A stretch of DNA of 64,000 nt. Source: Dactylonectria macrodidyma (taxonomy: Eukaryota; Ascomycota; Sordariomycetes; Hypocreales; Nectriaceae). This document shows, piece by piece, positions 51,903-62,681 of this stretch; positions within the stretch are counted from its first letter, which is position 1; every line of letters begins with the position of its first letter. The DNA lies in NCBI GenBank assembly GCA_020744425.1, contig JAGMUV010000011.1:1116001-1180000 (forward strand). Direction: 5' to 3'. The position numbers and the translations under genes were made by a program. The notes beneath the pieces were generated by a model. It was not told where the DNA came from. It searched no databases and saw nothing but the letters and a program-made list of their open reading frames with translations.

Positions 51903-53159
51903 ATGGAAGTAGAGGCAAGCGGGCAAAATCCCATCCACATGTTAGAGCCATGGCGTCACAACGCCTGTCTAGGCTGCCACGATGACATCCCCTGCCCGAC
52001 CCTGGACGGCGAGCTGGCCAAGGTGCCGCGATGCCCTGCCTCGGATCCCTTGCTGGAGGAGCTGTTGAAGGAGGCCCCGTACAAGTCGAACCGGAAGGGA
52101 ACCGACCTGAAGACGCTGCCGCTGAAGAGATCGCTCTTACATACACTCGCCCACCTGCCAAGACCTGATGCCACCACATCCGCATTCACCTTTTCCCTGC
52201 CAGATGACAGCACACAACCCTTCACCATCCGGGCGTCACCATTCTTCACGCCGTACCGAGGAGTGAAGCGCCGGCGCTGCCTGTCCGACGTCGACGGCTT
52301 CGACACGGCGCGGATGAGCTCCAAGAAGCGCCGGCTCCGGGTGGACCTCATCACCAGCCGGCTCTCGCAACCCTACTCGCAGCCGGCGACGCACATCCTC
52401 AACCGCGAGGGCCAGGAGTCCGGCGACAAGCGGTTTCTCAAGATGGCCACAACGCTGGACTCGGCTCGCCGCAGCTCGCACCTACACGCCACGTCCTTCT
52501 TGCGGTACTGCACTATGAATTGTCTCCGGAAGAGACTGAACCAACAAGCCTACCCGGGGCTTGTCGCCCGGCGAGACGACCAGGAGGCCGCTGCCGTGGC
52601 GTCAAAAGCCGGCGTCAAGGGGACCTGGCGGCCTCAGAGCATCCAGGATACATCCGCCGGGCAGTCACTGCGGGTATCCGCGGCTCCGACCCCCACCGGC
52701 GGCCCGGGCATCTCAATATCGGCGCCGATACCATTGCCGTTCCTGCAGCCGACGCGGCCCCAACCCACGGCTTCCAAGCACACCCACCCCCACCCGCACG
52801 TCAAACCTCCGGCCTGCCGGCTCTCCAACCCGGCGGCGCTGCCCCTCCCCGCGACGGACGCATCGGCAACCAAGCAGCGCACGTCGCCGCGCATATACCC
52901 GGTGCAGTCGCCCGAGCTGCGGCCGTCGCTGCCGTCAATGTCGCTGCCGCAGCTCGACGACCTCGAGGAGGACAGCTTCGCGTTCCTGCACCCGGCCGAC
53001 GACGACTGGGACGACGGTGCCGACGACCAGGATAGCGTCTACACCGACTTTAGCGTCGTCTTCGGCCAGGAGAACCCTGGCGGCTCGGATAACAAGGACG
53101 AGCGCACGTACGAGGAGTATCTCGACGAGCTGGATGGCATATGTTGGGTTTCGAGGTAG
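51903..53159 (+). CDS. Conserved fungal protein, probably nuclear, function unknown
   Basis: A single exon of 418 aa. The N-terminal third holds CLGCHDDIPCPTLDGELAKV and SPFFTPYRGVKRRRCLSDVD, then basic KKRRLRVDLITSRLSQPYSQ, which contains likely nuclear-localisation sequence. The middle is Pro/His/Ser-rich (HTHPHPHVKPPACRLS) and the C terminus is strongly acidic (DDDWDDGADDQDSVYTDF, then YEEYLDELDGI). A basic front and acidic tail suggest a nuclear regulatory protein. I cannot name a domain. The very long upstream region is consistent with a regulated gene. Confidence 0.75.
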   Translation: MEVEASGQNPIHMLEPWRHNACLGCHDDIPCPTLDGELAKVPRCPASDPLLEELLKEAPYKSNRKGTDLKTLPLKRSLLHTLAHLPRPDATTSAFTFSLPDDSTQPFTIRASPFFTPYRGVKRRRCLSDVDGFDTARMSSKKRRLRVDLITSRLSQPYSQPATHILNREGQESGDKRFLKMATTLDSARRSSHLHATSFLRYCTMNCLRKRLNQQAYPGLVARRDDQEAAAVASKAGVKGTWRPQSIQDTSAGQSLRVSAAPTPTGGPGISISAPIPLPFLQPTRPQPTASKHTHPHPHVKPPACRLSNPAALPLPATDASATKQRTSPRIYPVQSPELRPSLPSMSLPQLDDLEEDSFAFLHPADDDWDDGADDQDSVYTDFSVVFGQENPGGSDNKDERTYEEYLDELDGICWVSR

Positions 53160-53422
53160 ACGGCCGTTTTGGGCTACTTGGATATAATGAGTACGGACAA
53201 GAAACGTCCCTCGCTCGGTTTGGGGTTTTTGGAAAGGCATTGCAAAAGTTTTTACACGTATTTATGCATACCATCATGATACTATGTAGTTATAGGTGAA
53301 TAGGACCGCATCTGCGCCAACAGAATTGCACATCCAGACTAACTGGAAAGACTCTCGATACGCTATGATCCCATCTGCGGTTGATGTCGTGAAAATTGTT
53401 GTTATTTCCCAAGTGCTGAATA

Positions 53423-54041
53423 TTATTCTTGTGCCTCTAGCTTTGCTGCCCGATCCTTTGCAATGTCACACATTGCCTGTTAGGCTCGTTAGCTGTACTG
53501 CCACCACCATCGACGCAACATGACTTCATACCTGCAACGCCGCATCAATCTCCTTGGAATAGTCGGCCCTAGCGATCCGCGCCCTCATATCATCCATAAT
53601 CTCAGGCCTGCCACGACCATTGACGAAGACGACGTAGCGCAGCCCGGGGAAGCGCTCCTCGTACTCCCGATTCAGCGCAGCCAGCTCCTCAGCAGTGCCG
53701 CCATCCTGCAGGTTCGCCTGCTCAGCGGCGGACTGGGCCGAGTCGACCTTTGGGGCGCCCAGGCGCGGGTGGGAGGCGAGGATGGCCAGTAGGGTGGCGT
53801 CAGCGTCTGTGTCCGTGTCCGTGTCCGTGGCCATGGCCCCCGCGGCGCCGGCGGCCGCCAAAGACAGGAGGCGGATGTGGCAGGCGTCGACGAGGTCCGC
53901 GTAGGACACGTACTCGGCCGTGCGGATCACGGGGATCAGCGTGTCGTGGATCGCTGCGCTGGGCTCGAAGAGGAGATCGAGGGTGTGCGCCTGCGCCACG
54001 TCCTGCGCCGAGTGGAGGTTCTCGATGGGCAGCAGTCCCAT
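53423..54041 (-). CDS. OHCU decarboxylase (urate degradation)
   Basis: Two exons, 54041-53532 and 53476-53423, give 187 aa. The short last exon encodes AMCDIAKDRAAKLEAQE, completing the C-terminal helix that the unspliced frame would lose. Family marks are HPRLG (catalytic His at 91), LNREYEERFPGLRYVVFVNG with the following GR and a final DDMRARI helix. The enzyme converts 2-oxo-4-hydroxy-4-carboxy-5-ureidoimidazoline to S-allantoin after urate oxidase and 5-hydroxyisourate hydrolase. An inserted low-complexity segment of about 20 residues (AAAGAAGAMATDTDTDTDAD) lies before HPRLG. No other urate gene is in the window. It is divergent from PRP19. Confidence 0.9.
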
Positions 54042-54635
54042 GATGGATTTCCTCGCTGAAAGACGGAAGAGGGAGACGTAGAAGCGAGTCGGCTACTGAC
54101 TGCACAGGTTCCAGGGGAAAACGGGTTTCACACAGGTTAGATATGTAGGTAGGTTTCGTCGGTAGTTGAGGATGCACCTCTAGAAACTTGTCAGCGGCAC
54201 ACGGCCGTTGACCCTCCGTGACCGGGCTATTTCAATGGCCGCCGGCCGGGCGGCGGAGAACAGCGAGCAGGCCAACGGTGCTCTCCGGAGTCCCCGCTCT
54301 TGAATATGAGGTGCAGTCCAGCCAGGGGACACGATAAGATGGTGGCGATAGGAATAATACCTATGCCAGCAATGATACGGGTAGATTGCAGTTCGCTGAA
54401 CAGGACGAACTACGGCACGGACCACCACGAGTGCCTGGCCTGGACAGCTGGATCCATCTCCTTATCTTATCACCCCGTGACCTGGAGCTCTCGTGTTTTG
54501 GGGTCAATGCACCGGGCAAAATCTCGAACTGCGAGAGCGGTCATGTCGCAACGGGGCTTCCAAGTCGAGAGAGAGCCGCATTCAGTCCCCAACAACAGCA
54601 ATTGAAGGCCCGTCGAGCTTTGAGTTGCAGTCGCC
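54042..54635. promoter_or_regulatory. Divergent promoter region, OHCU decarboxylase / PRP19
   Basis: A 594-bp region between divergent starts, with no supportable coding sequence. Confidence 0.35.
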
Positions 54636-56297
54636 ATGCTTTGCGGAAGTTGGTCCTCCCCAGCACCCCTGCCGTTGAAGCAGCCCTTGTGCTAACTACG
54701 TCTGCAGTTTCCGGGGAGGCTCCCCAAGAACCCGTCGTGTCCAAGAAGTCCGGTGTGTACATCTTCTTTGCCTGCTCTGCGTCTCCCATCACGCTGACTT
54801 TACTTTTTCCCTGCCAGGCGTCGTCTACGAGAAGCGACTCATCGAGCAGTACATCAACGAGCATGCCACCGAGCCCAGCTCCGGCGAGGCCCTGACGGCC
54901 GACGACCTCATCCCGATCCACTCGTCGCGCATCGTCCGCCCGCGTCCTCCCACCCTCACCTCCATCCCCGCCCTGTTGGCCACCTTCCAAAACGAATGGG
55001 ACGCGCTCGCGCTGGAGACGTACAACCTCAAGGAGCAGCTCGCGCGCACCCGCGAGGAGCTCGCCACCGCCCTGTACCAGCACGATGCCGCCGTGCGAGT
55101 CATCGCCCGCATGACAAGGGAGCGCGACGAGGCTAGGGACGCGCTGAGCAAGGTCACTGTGTCTGGAGGTGCTGGCGGAGACCAAATGGTCGTGGACAGC
55201 GTCGAGCAGCTTTCCGAGGAGCTTGCGGCGCGTGTGGACGCGACTCACAAGACGTATGTGGTTGCGTCCCTACAAATGCTAGAACAGAGGCTAACGTGTG
55301 TTACAGTCTATCCAAGGGCCGCAAGAAGCGGCCGATTCCCGAAGGCTGGGTCAGCGCAGAGGAGGTTTCTGCTTTTACCGTCGAGGCTACAAACTCCCTA
55401 CCCGTGCCCCAGGCGACGTCGCTGGGTCTGGAGGGCGACCACGCTGCTGTTGGCGGTTTGACAGGCGAGGCTGCCATCTACTCAGTCAGCGCGGACAAGG
55501 TGGAGCGACAAGTTGCCATCAACGAGCCCGTAACGGATACTCTTTGGACCGGGTCCAAGTTGGTCTTCGCCACTGGCCAGGGTGCCGTCAAGGTCTTTGA
55601 GGACGGCAACGAGCAGGCGACATTGAGCGAGCACTCTGGCGCTGTCACGGCCCTGAGCGTCCACCCTGGTGGTGAGCTGCTGGCTTCCGTCGGTACTGAC
55701 AAGAGCGTTGTCTTTTACGACCTAGGCTCGCTGAGCCGCGCAAGCCGTGTTTACACTGATGCCGGTAAGTACAATTTGAGTGTTATTTGCCGAGGTTGTC
55801 CAACTAACAACTGATTAGCTCTGACGTCGTGCGCCTTCCACCCCGATGGACATCTGTTTGCCGCCGGCACCGTCTCTGGCGACATCAAGCTCTTCATGAC
55901 CAGCACACTCGACCAAGCCGCCGTCTTCAAGCTGGGCGCACCTGTCCAGGCACTCGCCTTTTCGGAGAACGGCTTCTGGTTTGCGGCCACGGCCAAGGGT
56001 CAGACCACGGTGACCATCTTCGACCTGCGAAAAGACGGTGATGCGGCGGTGGCCAAGGTTCTCGAGACCGGCAGCCCAGTGCAGTCTTTAGCATGGGACT
56101 ACAGCAGCCAGTTCCTGGCAACGGGAGGCGCCTCAGGCGTGACGGTGCAGCATTACACCAAGTCGAGCAAGGCGTGGAGCGAGCCCCTGAAGAACGCAAC
56201 GCCCGCGATTTCGGTCCGCTGGGGCGAGTCGGGGAAGAAGCTGGTGACGGTGAATGGAGAGGGCGTGGTGAGCGTACTGGGCGTCAAGGAAGAATAG
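54636..56297 (+). CDS. prp19: Pre-mRNA-processing factor 19, U-box E3 ligase
   Basis: Five exons: 54636-54648, 54708-54752, 54818-55253, 55307-55764 and 55819-56297, giving 476 aa. The first exon is only 13 nt (MLCG plus one base) and joins to ISGEAPQEPVVSKKSGV, the well-known U-box start of PRP19. Its donor is the less usual GTTGGT. Next are YEKRLIEQYI, a coiled-coil tetramerisation helix (ALALETYNLKEQLARTREEL), the linker KGRKKRPIPEGW, and a seven-bladed WD40 domain (ATLSEHSGAVTALSVHPGGE, SCAFHPDGHLFAAGT, WDYSSQFLATGG). PRP19 is the core of the NineTeen complex that activates the spliceosome, and a ubiquitin ligase, in the nucleus. Confidence 0.95.
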
Positions 56298-57371
56298 ACG
56301 GTGACCATGTTGGTTATGTTTACAAACTAGTCTTTGGAGACGGCATACAGACCGGCTCTAGGAACGGATATACAGACTGGCCCTCGGAGAGGTCATCCAG
56401 AGGGACGCAGAGGAGTGGGTGTTGTGTCGATTTAATTAGCTGTACAATTAAGGCCTTGGAGAATGGTCAACAGGCTGGGCTGAACAGAGATGAATGGCTC
56501 CTACACAGATTACACAAAATGAAAGATTTGATTTCTGCGATTTGTTACTCTGGTTTGTATCACCGTGATTAAGTGCACGCACACTGCATCCCAACTCGGT
56601 CAGTAACATGATGGAATCCAACGTCATTGTTCCAACATCAGTCACTTGTTGCAGACACTTGTTGTCATCCCTAGCGGGATTCCCTCCTGCAATGGCCCTG
56701 CAACCCCCCCTTCAACTCTACCAGCCCTGCCGCCTAACGAAGCCCCTGCAACCTAGGCGTCTAGGGTTCCCAGGCTGGATGCATTAGCGGGCTAGCGGGG
56801 TAAGCCAGTCCCTAAATCCGATCCCGTGGTGCGTGGCAGCCTTGTCTGTGCAGCGAAACTCACCCGTTCAAAGGAGGGACCGCTTCACCAAAGGCCCCCC
56901 CGCCCCCGGATCCGAGGCTTCTCAGGTAAAGTGGCGCTTGATTCGCCTCGAACTTGCACACACCTTTCGGGCTTTTGCCTCCAGCAACCCATTGTTAATT
57001 TCCTCTCTTTTCTTACTTCACCATCCACCACCCAACGCAGATACCTTCGATCCGACTCGCGCTTTGCTCTTTTGCTCTTGGGCCTGGTGCTCTCTCCGAC
57101 CGTCGTTAGCCAGCCGATATCTCCCTCGCCGACGACATCCCGACTCGAACGCCCTTTGAGCCCTCAACGGACCTCCCGACGAACAAGGCGCCAACGCGAA
57201 AGGAGGTGGCTGCCTCGGCTATCGTGAAGTTTCGAACGCCGCCTGGCTGCCTCGAGACAGCCGGCGCGCACCTACGAAGACGATATATCGAGGGCATTCA
57301 CTCCCGAACGGTATCGGCTCCACGTTGTCCGACCAGCTGCTCTTCACACTTCGCCTCTGCATCTACCCAGC
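56298..57371. other. Intergenic region, 1.07 kb
   Basis: The 3' side of PRP19 and the promoter/leader of the RING-like gene. About 56,700-57,370 is pyrimidine-rich. No supportable gene. Confidence 0.3.
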
Positions 57372-58563
57372 ATGGCTGCCAACCGCGAGGAATCGTCGCT
57401 CTTCGTCGACGACAGCGACCCCATCGAGATAGCCTCCAGCCCGGAAAGACTCGCAGATGCGGGCATCAACCTTATACTGCCCATGCCCGAGGGCTGGTCC
57501 AACGGGGGCACGCCCAACACTTCACAGCCCTCGCGCAGCTCGCGCCGAAGTGAACAATCTCGTCACCACCAACAACCCGCACCCGTTATCGATCTCACCG
57601 AAGAGCCTGATTCTCCCGTGCAGACTCGGCGCTCGCTCTCACAACACCCCGGCGGCAGGAACCCTCGCAGGACCAACTCGCAACGGGCATCGCCGCCGCG
57701 GCTCGCACGCAGCGATAGCACTTTCTTGCCAGCTGCAGCCCCGAGCTTTATCGACCTCACTGCCGACTCGCCTGAGGACCACCCGTCGTTGGATCCAGCT
57801 GCCAGACTGAGACGAGTGCCCGGCGACGATCTCTACGAGAACCCCGACCATCCGTCCTACGACCCCTCGCACCCCCTGCGCAACCGACTCGGCGGCCGTC
57901 TTCGCCCTCGCCCCGACGAACTGATCGAACTGGAATTCATCAGCTCCGTGCCGCGACGTGTCGCAGTGCCGACCTTCACCATCGGCCTGAGCAGGCGGCT
58001 GGCCGGCATCCTCGGCTCCGACATCATCGGCGGCGCCTTTGCCCAGCCCCAAATGGACGTGTCCAGAAATGCCTTTGCGCCGCGAGAACCCAGCCCCAAG
58101 CCGCCCATGGAGCCCGCGCCCCCGACCCGCGACGGCTTCACCCGCGACACCTGCGCCGACCCGGACAAGGCCTCGGAGACCATCGTCATTTGCCCCGCGT
58201 GCAACGAGGAGCTGGCCTATGACCCCAACGAGGTCGTGGCCCCAAGTCCCACCAGCGGCAGGAAGAGGAAGAGAGTACCAGGAGAGCACCACTTCTGGGC
58301 TCTCAAGGCGTGTGGCCATGTACGTATTTCTTTTGGTTCTTCCTCCGCCAAGTTTTCTTTCTTTGCCCGCTTTGTCGCTAACAACACCCATCTAGGTCTA
58401 CTGTGCAGACTGCTTCGAGAACCGCCGGGTCACAAAGGCAAACCCCGCCGGCGCGGGCTTCCGTGCTCCCGAAGGGAGAAACGCAAGCGACATTAGATGC
58501 GTCGTTGACGGCTGCGACACAAAGGTCCTGGCCAAGGCCGAGTGGGTGGGCATTTTCCTGTGA
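57372..58563 (+). CDS. RING-like protein with two SUMO-interaction motifs
   Basis: Two exons, 57372-58319 and 58396-58563, give 371 aa. A long, disordered, Pro/Arg-rich N-terminal region contains two hydrophobic-acidic motifs, VIDLTEE (from about residue 72) and FIDLTAD (from about 126), each a textbook SUMO-interaction motif. The C terminus has CPAC (274-277), CGH (314-316), YCADC (318-322) and CVVDGC (about 351-357), a RING-like zinc-binding set. Between the first two pairs is basic RKRKRVP. SIMs plus a C-terminal RING is the layout of SUMO-targeted ubiquitin ligases (Slx8/Rfp type). The ring spacing is not canonical, so ligase activity is inference. Probably nuclear. Confidence 0.78.
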
Positions 58564-59281
58564 ATTGCTTTCTGGGCGCCTGAAAGAGCTCGAGTGATGA
58601 TATCATGACTGGACGAAAGGTAGGGGAAGGGAGGGGCATACAAACGGCGTTCGAGGGGTTGTAATTTTACATAGATGTTTTCTCCTGGCGAGGGGTAGAT
58701 TCCCATCGACTGGGGGTTCGTTATTGACAAGGGCTGGAGAATAGCCCGTTGCATTGCGTACGACGCCGTGTTGAAGCGTCTCTGTGGGATATGTGTGCCC
58801 AGTACGGCAGTGACAAAGGTAGACGGTGAGAACCACAATGGCCTATGCCGCAATGCAGTAATAAATTTCATGACCGAAATAATCAGGTCATATCATTTGC
58901 AGCGTAGCCGTGTCTAGGGGGTCAGGTGTGTAGCAAGACTTCAATCAACGACATCAAGTCATGATGTTCAAGTGTCACTTAGCTCATAGAAGACATACTG
59001 TTTAATACATTAGAAGCTCGTGTTGAACTGCATCACATAACACGGGATTCTGTAAAACCCCGTTTCGTGTCAACAAGATCAGCAAATGAGCAAAGTAAAA
59101 CGCTGGTGTTCAAAGTATGCCCCCGATATCCCATAAAACAGTGTTCCTCCCTTGGACAGTAAAATACTCCAAAATGATGTGTATGCACTCGTGATGCTAT
59201 GCCTGCAATGCTGCCATGCCCCCCGTCCTATGCGAATGAAGAAGAAAATAATAACAATCGTGCCGCGCCCGTTTCGTCGTG
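58564..59281. other. Convergent 3' flanks, 0.72 kb
   Basis: The shared 3' region of two convergent genes. No gene or repeat is seen. Confidence 0.3.
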
Positions 59282-60880
59282 TCATATCATCAGCTCTAGA
59301 GCTATCTCATCTACCCAGTCTCCCCCGTACTCTGACTCCTGCGAGGCGCTGGGAACTTGTGCCTTGTCCACCGGCGGCTCCATGTTCTCCTTGTTGGCCC
59401 CTTTCGGAGGCTTTGTTTGTGGTTGATGCATCGGCGTTTGCCGGTCTACCCCCTTTTCTGGTTTCCACGTCTGCTTGATGACTGGTTTCGCCACGGGCGG
59501 AGGCTTCATTTGCGGGCGACGTTCTTCGAATTGCACCGGTCTAGGTGCCGGCTTGCTTTGTTTCTTTGCCGCAGCTGCAGCCAAGACCTTGTCGCGCCGA
59601 GCGCGGGCTTCGGCTTGGCGAACGGCGATGCCGGCCTGGACGCGCTCGCGCTCACGCTGCTGAAGCTGCTCGATGGCGGCGGTGCGGCGGCTGCGGTGCA
59701 GCGCGAGGGACATGAGCTCGTGCGAACCCGAAGAGGTGAAGAAGCGACGCGGCGGAGGCGAGGGGGAGTTGACGCGAGGGCTCGGGAGTGACGGCTCCGG
59801 CTCCGGCGGTGGTGGTTGCGGCGGCTCCTGCCGGGCTTGCGCGGGCTCGGGTGCTGATGGTGCATGCTCTTCAGCGATTTCTTCTTCGAGCTCGCGGGCT
59901 TGCTGGGACGGCGAGGGGAAGTAGTCATCGAAGTTGAAGAGGATGGCCTGGGTGCTCATGGGAGGTGCCTGGCGTGGCGGAGAAGGCGAGGGAGAGGGTG
60001 ATGGGCTGTGGCGGGTTGGCTCGGCGGGAGGTGATTCTGGTCGTGGGGGTTCTATCCGGGCTGGTCTCTGCAAGCCGAGGTCTTGTTCGTATCGGGTCAT
60101 GGGAATCTGGTGCGGCGGGATGACTGGAGTTGTGGTTCTTGGAAGAGCCGGAGAGTCGTGTTGATGGTTCGGCTCAGGATTCATGGTGAATGCTTTCTTG
60201 ACACTTGCCTCCACGTCTTCCAGCAACTCTAGCGCCAGATCATCCTCAAAGTCCTCGTCCAGGTCGACTAGATCTTGTTCTGGTACCGCTTCCACTTCAA
60301 CTTTTGCTTCGTTTTGCGCCTCTTCGTCTTCAGTTGGATCCTCCTCCTCCTCTTTCACAGCTTGATTCCCTTCCTCTTCCGCATGATTCCTTTCATCTTC
60401 TGTTTGATTCTCTTCTTCCTCCTCTTCCTCAGCAATATTCACAAGCTTCGATCCCCTTGCCAGACAGGGCGTCACTGGCTCCGCACTCAGACCCCGCCCC
60501 TCGCAGTCCCTCTTCTTGGCCGTTCCGTTCCCCCTTACGAACCAAGAGATGGTATCCTGGCTCGGGCGCACGCTCACCGTCGGCAGTCCCTTCTTCCGCT
60601 TCTCCTCGCGCTCAGCCAGCTCCTTGCCCTTCTTCTTCTCGCGGGCGGCGCGGGCCTTTGCGGCCGCCTTCTCCTTCTCGAACTCCTTGCGGATGCGCTC
60701 CTGTTCGGCTTTTTCCTGGCGCATGAGCTCGGCGCGCGACAGGCGCGGGGCCCGGTTGGCCGCCTTGTAGGCCTTCTGGACCTGCTTAGACGTCATGGGC
60801 CGCGCGGGTGGGCCGTCGGAAGAGTCGCCGCTGCGGCCCGGGTGCTGCGGGATCAGCGTGAACTTCCTCTGGCCTGCCAT
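59282..60880 (-). CDS. Charged low-complexity protein, function unknown
   Basis: A single exon of 532 aa. After MAGQRKFTLIPQHPG comes a basic coiled-coil-like helix (EKAEQERIRKEFEKEKAAAK, REKKKGKELAEREEKRKKGL), then VSVRPSQDTISWFVRGNG, which looks like a conserved short motif. A very acidic stretch follows (EEEEEEENQTEDERNHAEEE), then Pro/Ser-rich sequence (PSPSPSPSPPRQAPP), a second basic helix with RRTAAIEQLQQRERERVQAG, and a short C-terminal EYGGDWVDEIALELMI. The composition suggests a nuclear scaffold or chromatin protein. No domain is recognised. Confidence 0.72.
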   Translation of the reverse strand: MAGQRKFTLIPQHPGRSGDSSDGPPARPMTSKQVQKAYKAANRAPRLSRAELMRQEKAEQERIRKEFEKEKAAAKARAAREKKKGKELAEREEKRKKGLPTVSVRPSQDTISWFVRGNGTAKKRDCEGRGLSAEPVTPCLARGSKLVNIAEEEEEEENQTEDERNHAEEEGNQAVKEEEEDPTEDEEAQNEAKVEVEAVPEQDLVDLDEDFEDDLALELLEDVEASVKKAFTMNPEPNHQHDSPALPRTTTPVIPPHQIPMTRYEQDLGLQRPARIEPPRPESPPAEPTRHSPSPSPSPSPPRQAPPMSTQAILFNFDDYFPSPSQQARELEEEIAEEHAPSAPEPAQARQEPPQPPPPEPEPSLPSPRVNSPSPPPRRFFTSSGSHELMSLALHRSRRTAAIEQLQQRERERVQAGIAVRQAEARARRDKVLAAAAAKKQSKPAPRPVQFEERRPQMKPPPVAKPVIKQTWKPEKGVDRQTPMHQPQTKPPKGANKENMEPPVDKAQVPSASQESEYGGDWVDEIALELMI

Positions 60881-61225
60881 CGTGGGCGGCTACATTTGAG
60901 GCGCGGGGTGTTGAGACGGTGGTTGATTGATTGTTTGGATTCGAAAGGCGGCGAGTTCTATGACGCTGGGGATTGTTCGGTGAGTGTGTGTAGATCGGGA
61001 CGCGATGGTGGGGTGGATTAGCATGGGTGACACGCGAGGTGGAAACGAAATCACATGACCACCTTTTGAGGGGTCCATGAAGACGACCTCCCCATGTCTG
61101 TAAGTGGATGGCTTGTGGTTGAATGAACATATGTGATTTCATCTTGGAGTTGAGTCGTTTTCTGTAAACTAATATACACCATTTGAACGACCTTGGCCTT
61201 AAGCACCATCCCATTGGACCACAGT
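60881..61225. other. Short intergenic region
   Basis: 345 bp between the start of the charged protein gene and the end of the aldo/keto reductase gene, both on the minus strand. It is probably the promoter of the former. No gene is seen. Confidence 0.3.
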
Positions 61226-62282
61226 CTACTTGTCAAGCGGCTCAACAGTCGGATCCCACGCACACGGAGTATAGTCATCGGTAGCGATATCCTCCACCTC
61301 TTCCTCCGTCAGCTCAAAGTCATACAGCTGTGTATTCTCCAAGATGCGCGACGACGTCACGCTCTTGACCAGCGGGATATAGCCGCGCTGCAGGCTCCAG
61401 CGCAGCAGGATCTGGGCCTCAGACTTGCCATACTTGGCCGCCAGCGCAGCAATCTTGGGCTCACCCCAGCGCAGGCCACGGACGATGGGACAATACGCCT
61501 CGACGGCGACGCCTCGCTCGCGACACCAGGCGACGATATCCGGGCGCGTCAGCCACGGGTGCAGCTCCCACTGGCCGACCGAGACGACGCCGCCCTTGCC
61601 TGGTCCGCGCTCGGCCTCGAGCTCGGCGATGTGGCCTTCCAGCTCCTTCAGATGGTGCACGCCGTAGTTGGACACGCCGATGGACCGCACTTTACCAGCC
61701 TCGACCAGCTCGACGAGCGCCCGCCACGCGCCCCTGCGGGCCTCGGAGCCTCCGTACGGCGAGTGGATGAGCACCAGGTCGAGGTAGCCCAGCTGCGTCT
61801 CGTCGAGCGCCGTGTCCACCAGCTTCAGCGTCGTCTCGTAGCCGAGCGGCGCCTTGCGTATCGGTATCTTGGTCGTGAAGAAGACCTCGGACCGCGGGAT
61901 GCCGGCGGCCGCGATGCCCGCTGCGCATTGCCCTTGGTTGCGGTAAGCTGAGGCCGAGTCGATCTGCAACGAGGGGTCAGCTTTTAGATAGGAGCAGGAG
62001 GGTTACATTGGGGGAGTCTGACGTGCCGATAGCCAATTTCCAAGGCTCCCTTGCAAAGCTCCGGTGCTTGCTCCAGAGGCCTGTGTCTGACATTAGATCT
62101 TCATCTCACTATCGGTATCACTCTGCGTGACAGCTCACATTTGGTAGACCTAATCGTATAAGTTAGTCCTCTAGCTTGATAAAAGCGCAACATGGTAAAC
62201 AACGTACACCAAAGCCCAACAAGGGAATCTCATATCCCGAGTTGAGTTTCTGAGTAGACTGGAGCGTGAGCTTGGACGCCAT
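61226..62282 (-). CDS. Aldo/keto reductase with an 11-bp exon
   Basis: Four exons: 62282-62208, 62149-62139, 62086-62023 and 61963-61226, giving 295 aa. The second exon is only 11 nt (VYQ plus two bases), yet its flanks (GATTAG acceptor, GTGAGC donor) and phases fit. The catalytic tetrad of the family is in place: D52 and Y57 in DSASAYRNQ, K82 in FFTTKIP and H117 in LVLIHSPYG. Also present are RSIGVSNYG, VGQWELHPWL and, for the cofactor, IPLVKSVTSSRILENT. It should be a cytosolic NADPH-dependent reductase of aldehydes or ketones, of the Gcy1/Ypr1-like group. The physiological substrate is unknown. Confidence 0.9.
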
Positions 62283-62681
62283 TTTCACTGATCTGCAATC
62301 GCTTCTTCGTTGGAGAGTTGGCTGGTGATGGAGAGTTTGCCTAACTCATCTGAGGCGGGGTCGAGATGATGTGACGCGGCTCAACCTGATCGATCGACAC
62401 GGGATACCGGCAGCGTGCGGGATGTGGTCCACAGAAGAAGCCCGAAACCCTTCTTTGCATCGGAATCATGTCATCAATTAGAGACATGAATCCCAAACGG
62501 AACTGAGATTAGTAATTCTCATCGTTGAGTGGCGATACAATGCAGCATTGGACATTGGGTGATTCTTATCGCAGCCTAGACACGCAGTGTAGGGTAGCGC
62601 ACACTCCACATTCACGAGCGTTTTAAGACAGTACAAGTTGGCATTTCAATGCGTTTTACGATTCTTTCCATTTTCAACTCT
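62283..62681. other. Intergenic region between aldo/keto reductase and DOM34
   Basis: A 399-bp upstream region of the aldo/keto reductase and 3' flank of DOM34. Nothing else is recognised. Confidence 0.3.

Noticed and set aside
57639..58391. 250-aa minus-strand open frame
   Set aside because: Antisense of the RING-like gene, whose sense frame has SIMs and paired cysteines and joins cleanly to a second exon.
60275..61021. 248-aa plus-strand open frame
   Set aside because: Antisense of the charged low-complexity protein; leucine/phenylalanine-rich sequence mirrors Glu/Lys codons on the other strand.
61193..61951. 252-aa plus-strand open frame
   Set aside because: It is the exact antisense of the aldo/keto reductase; its sequence is Arg/Leu/Ala-rich and lacks any domain, a product of GC-rich codon bias.
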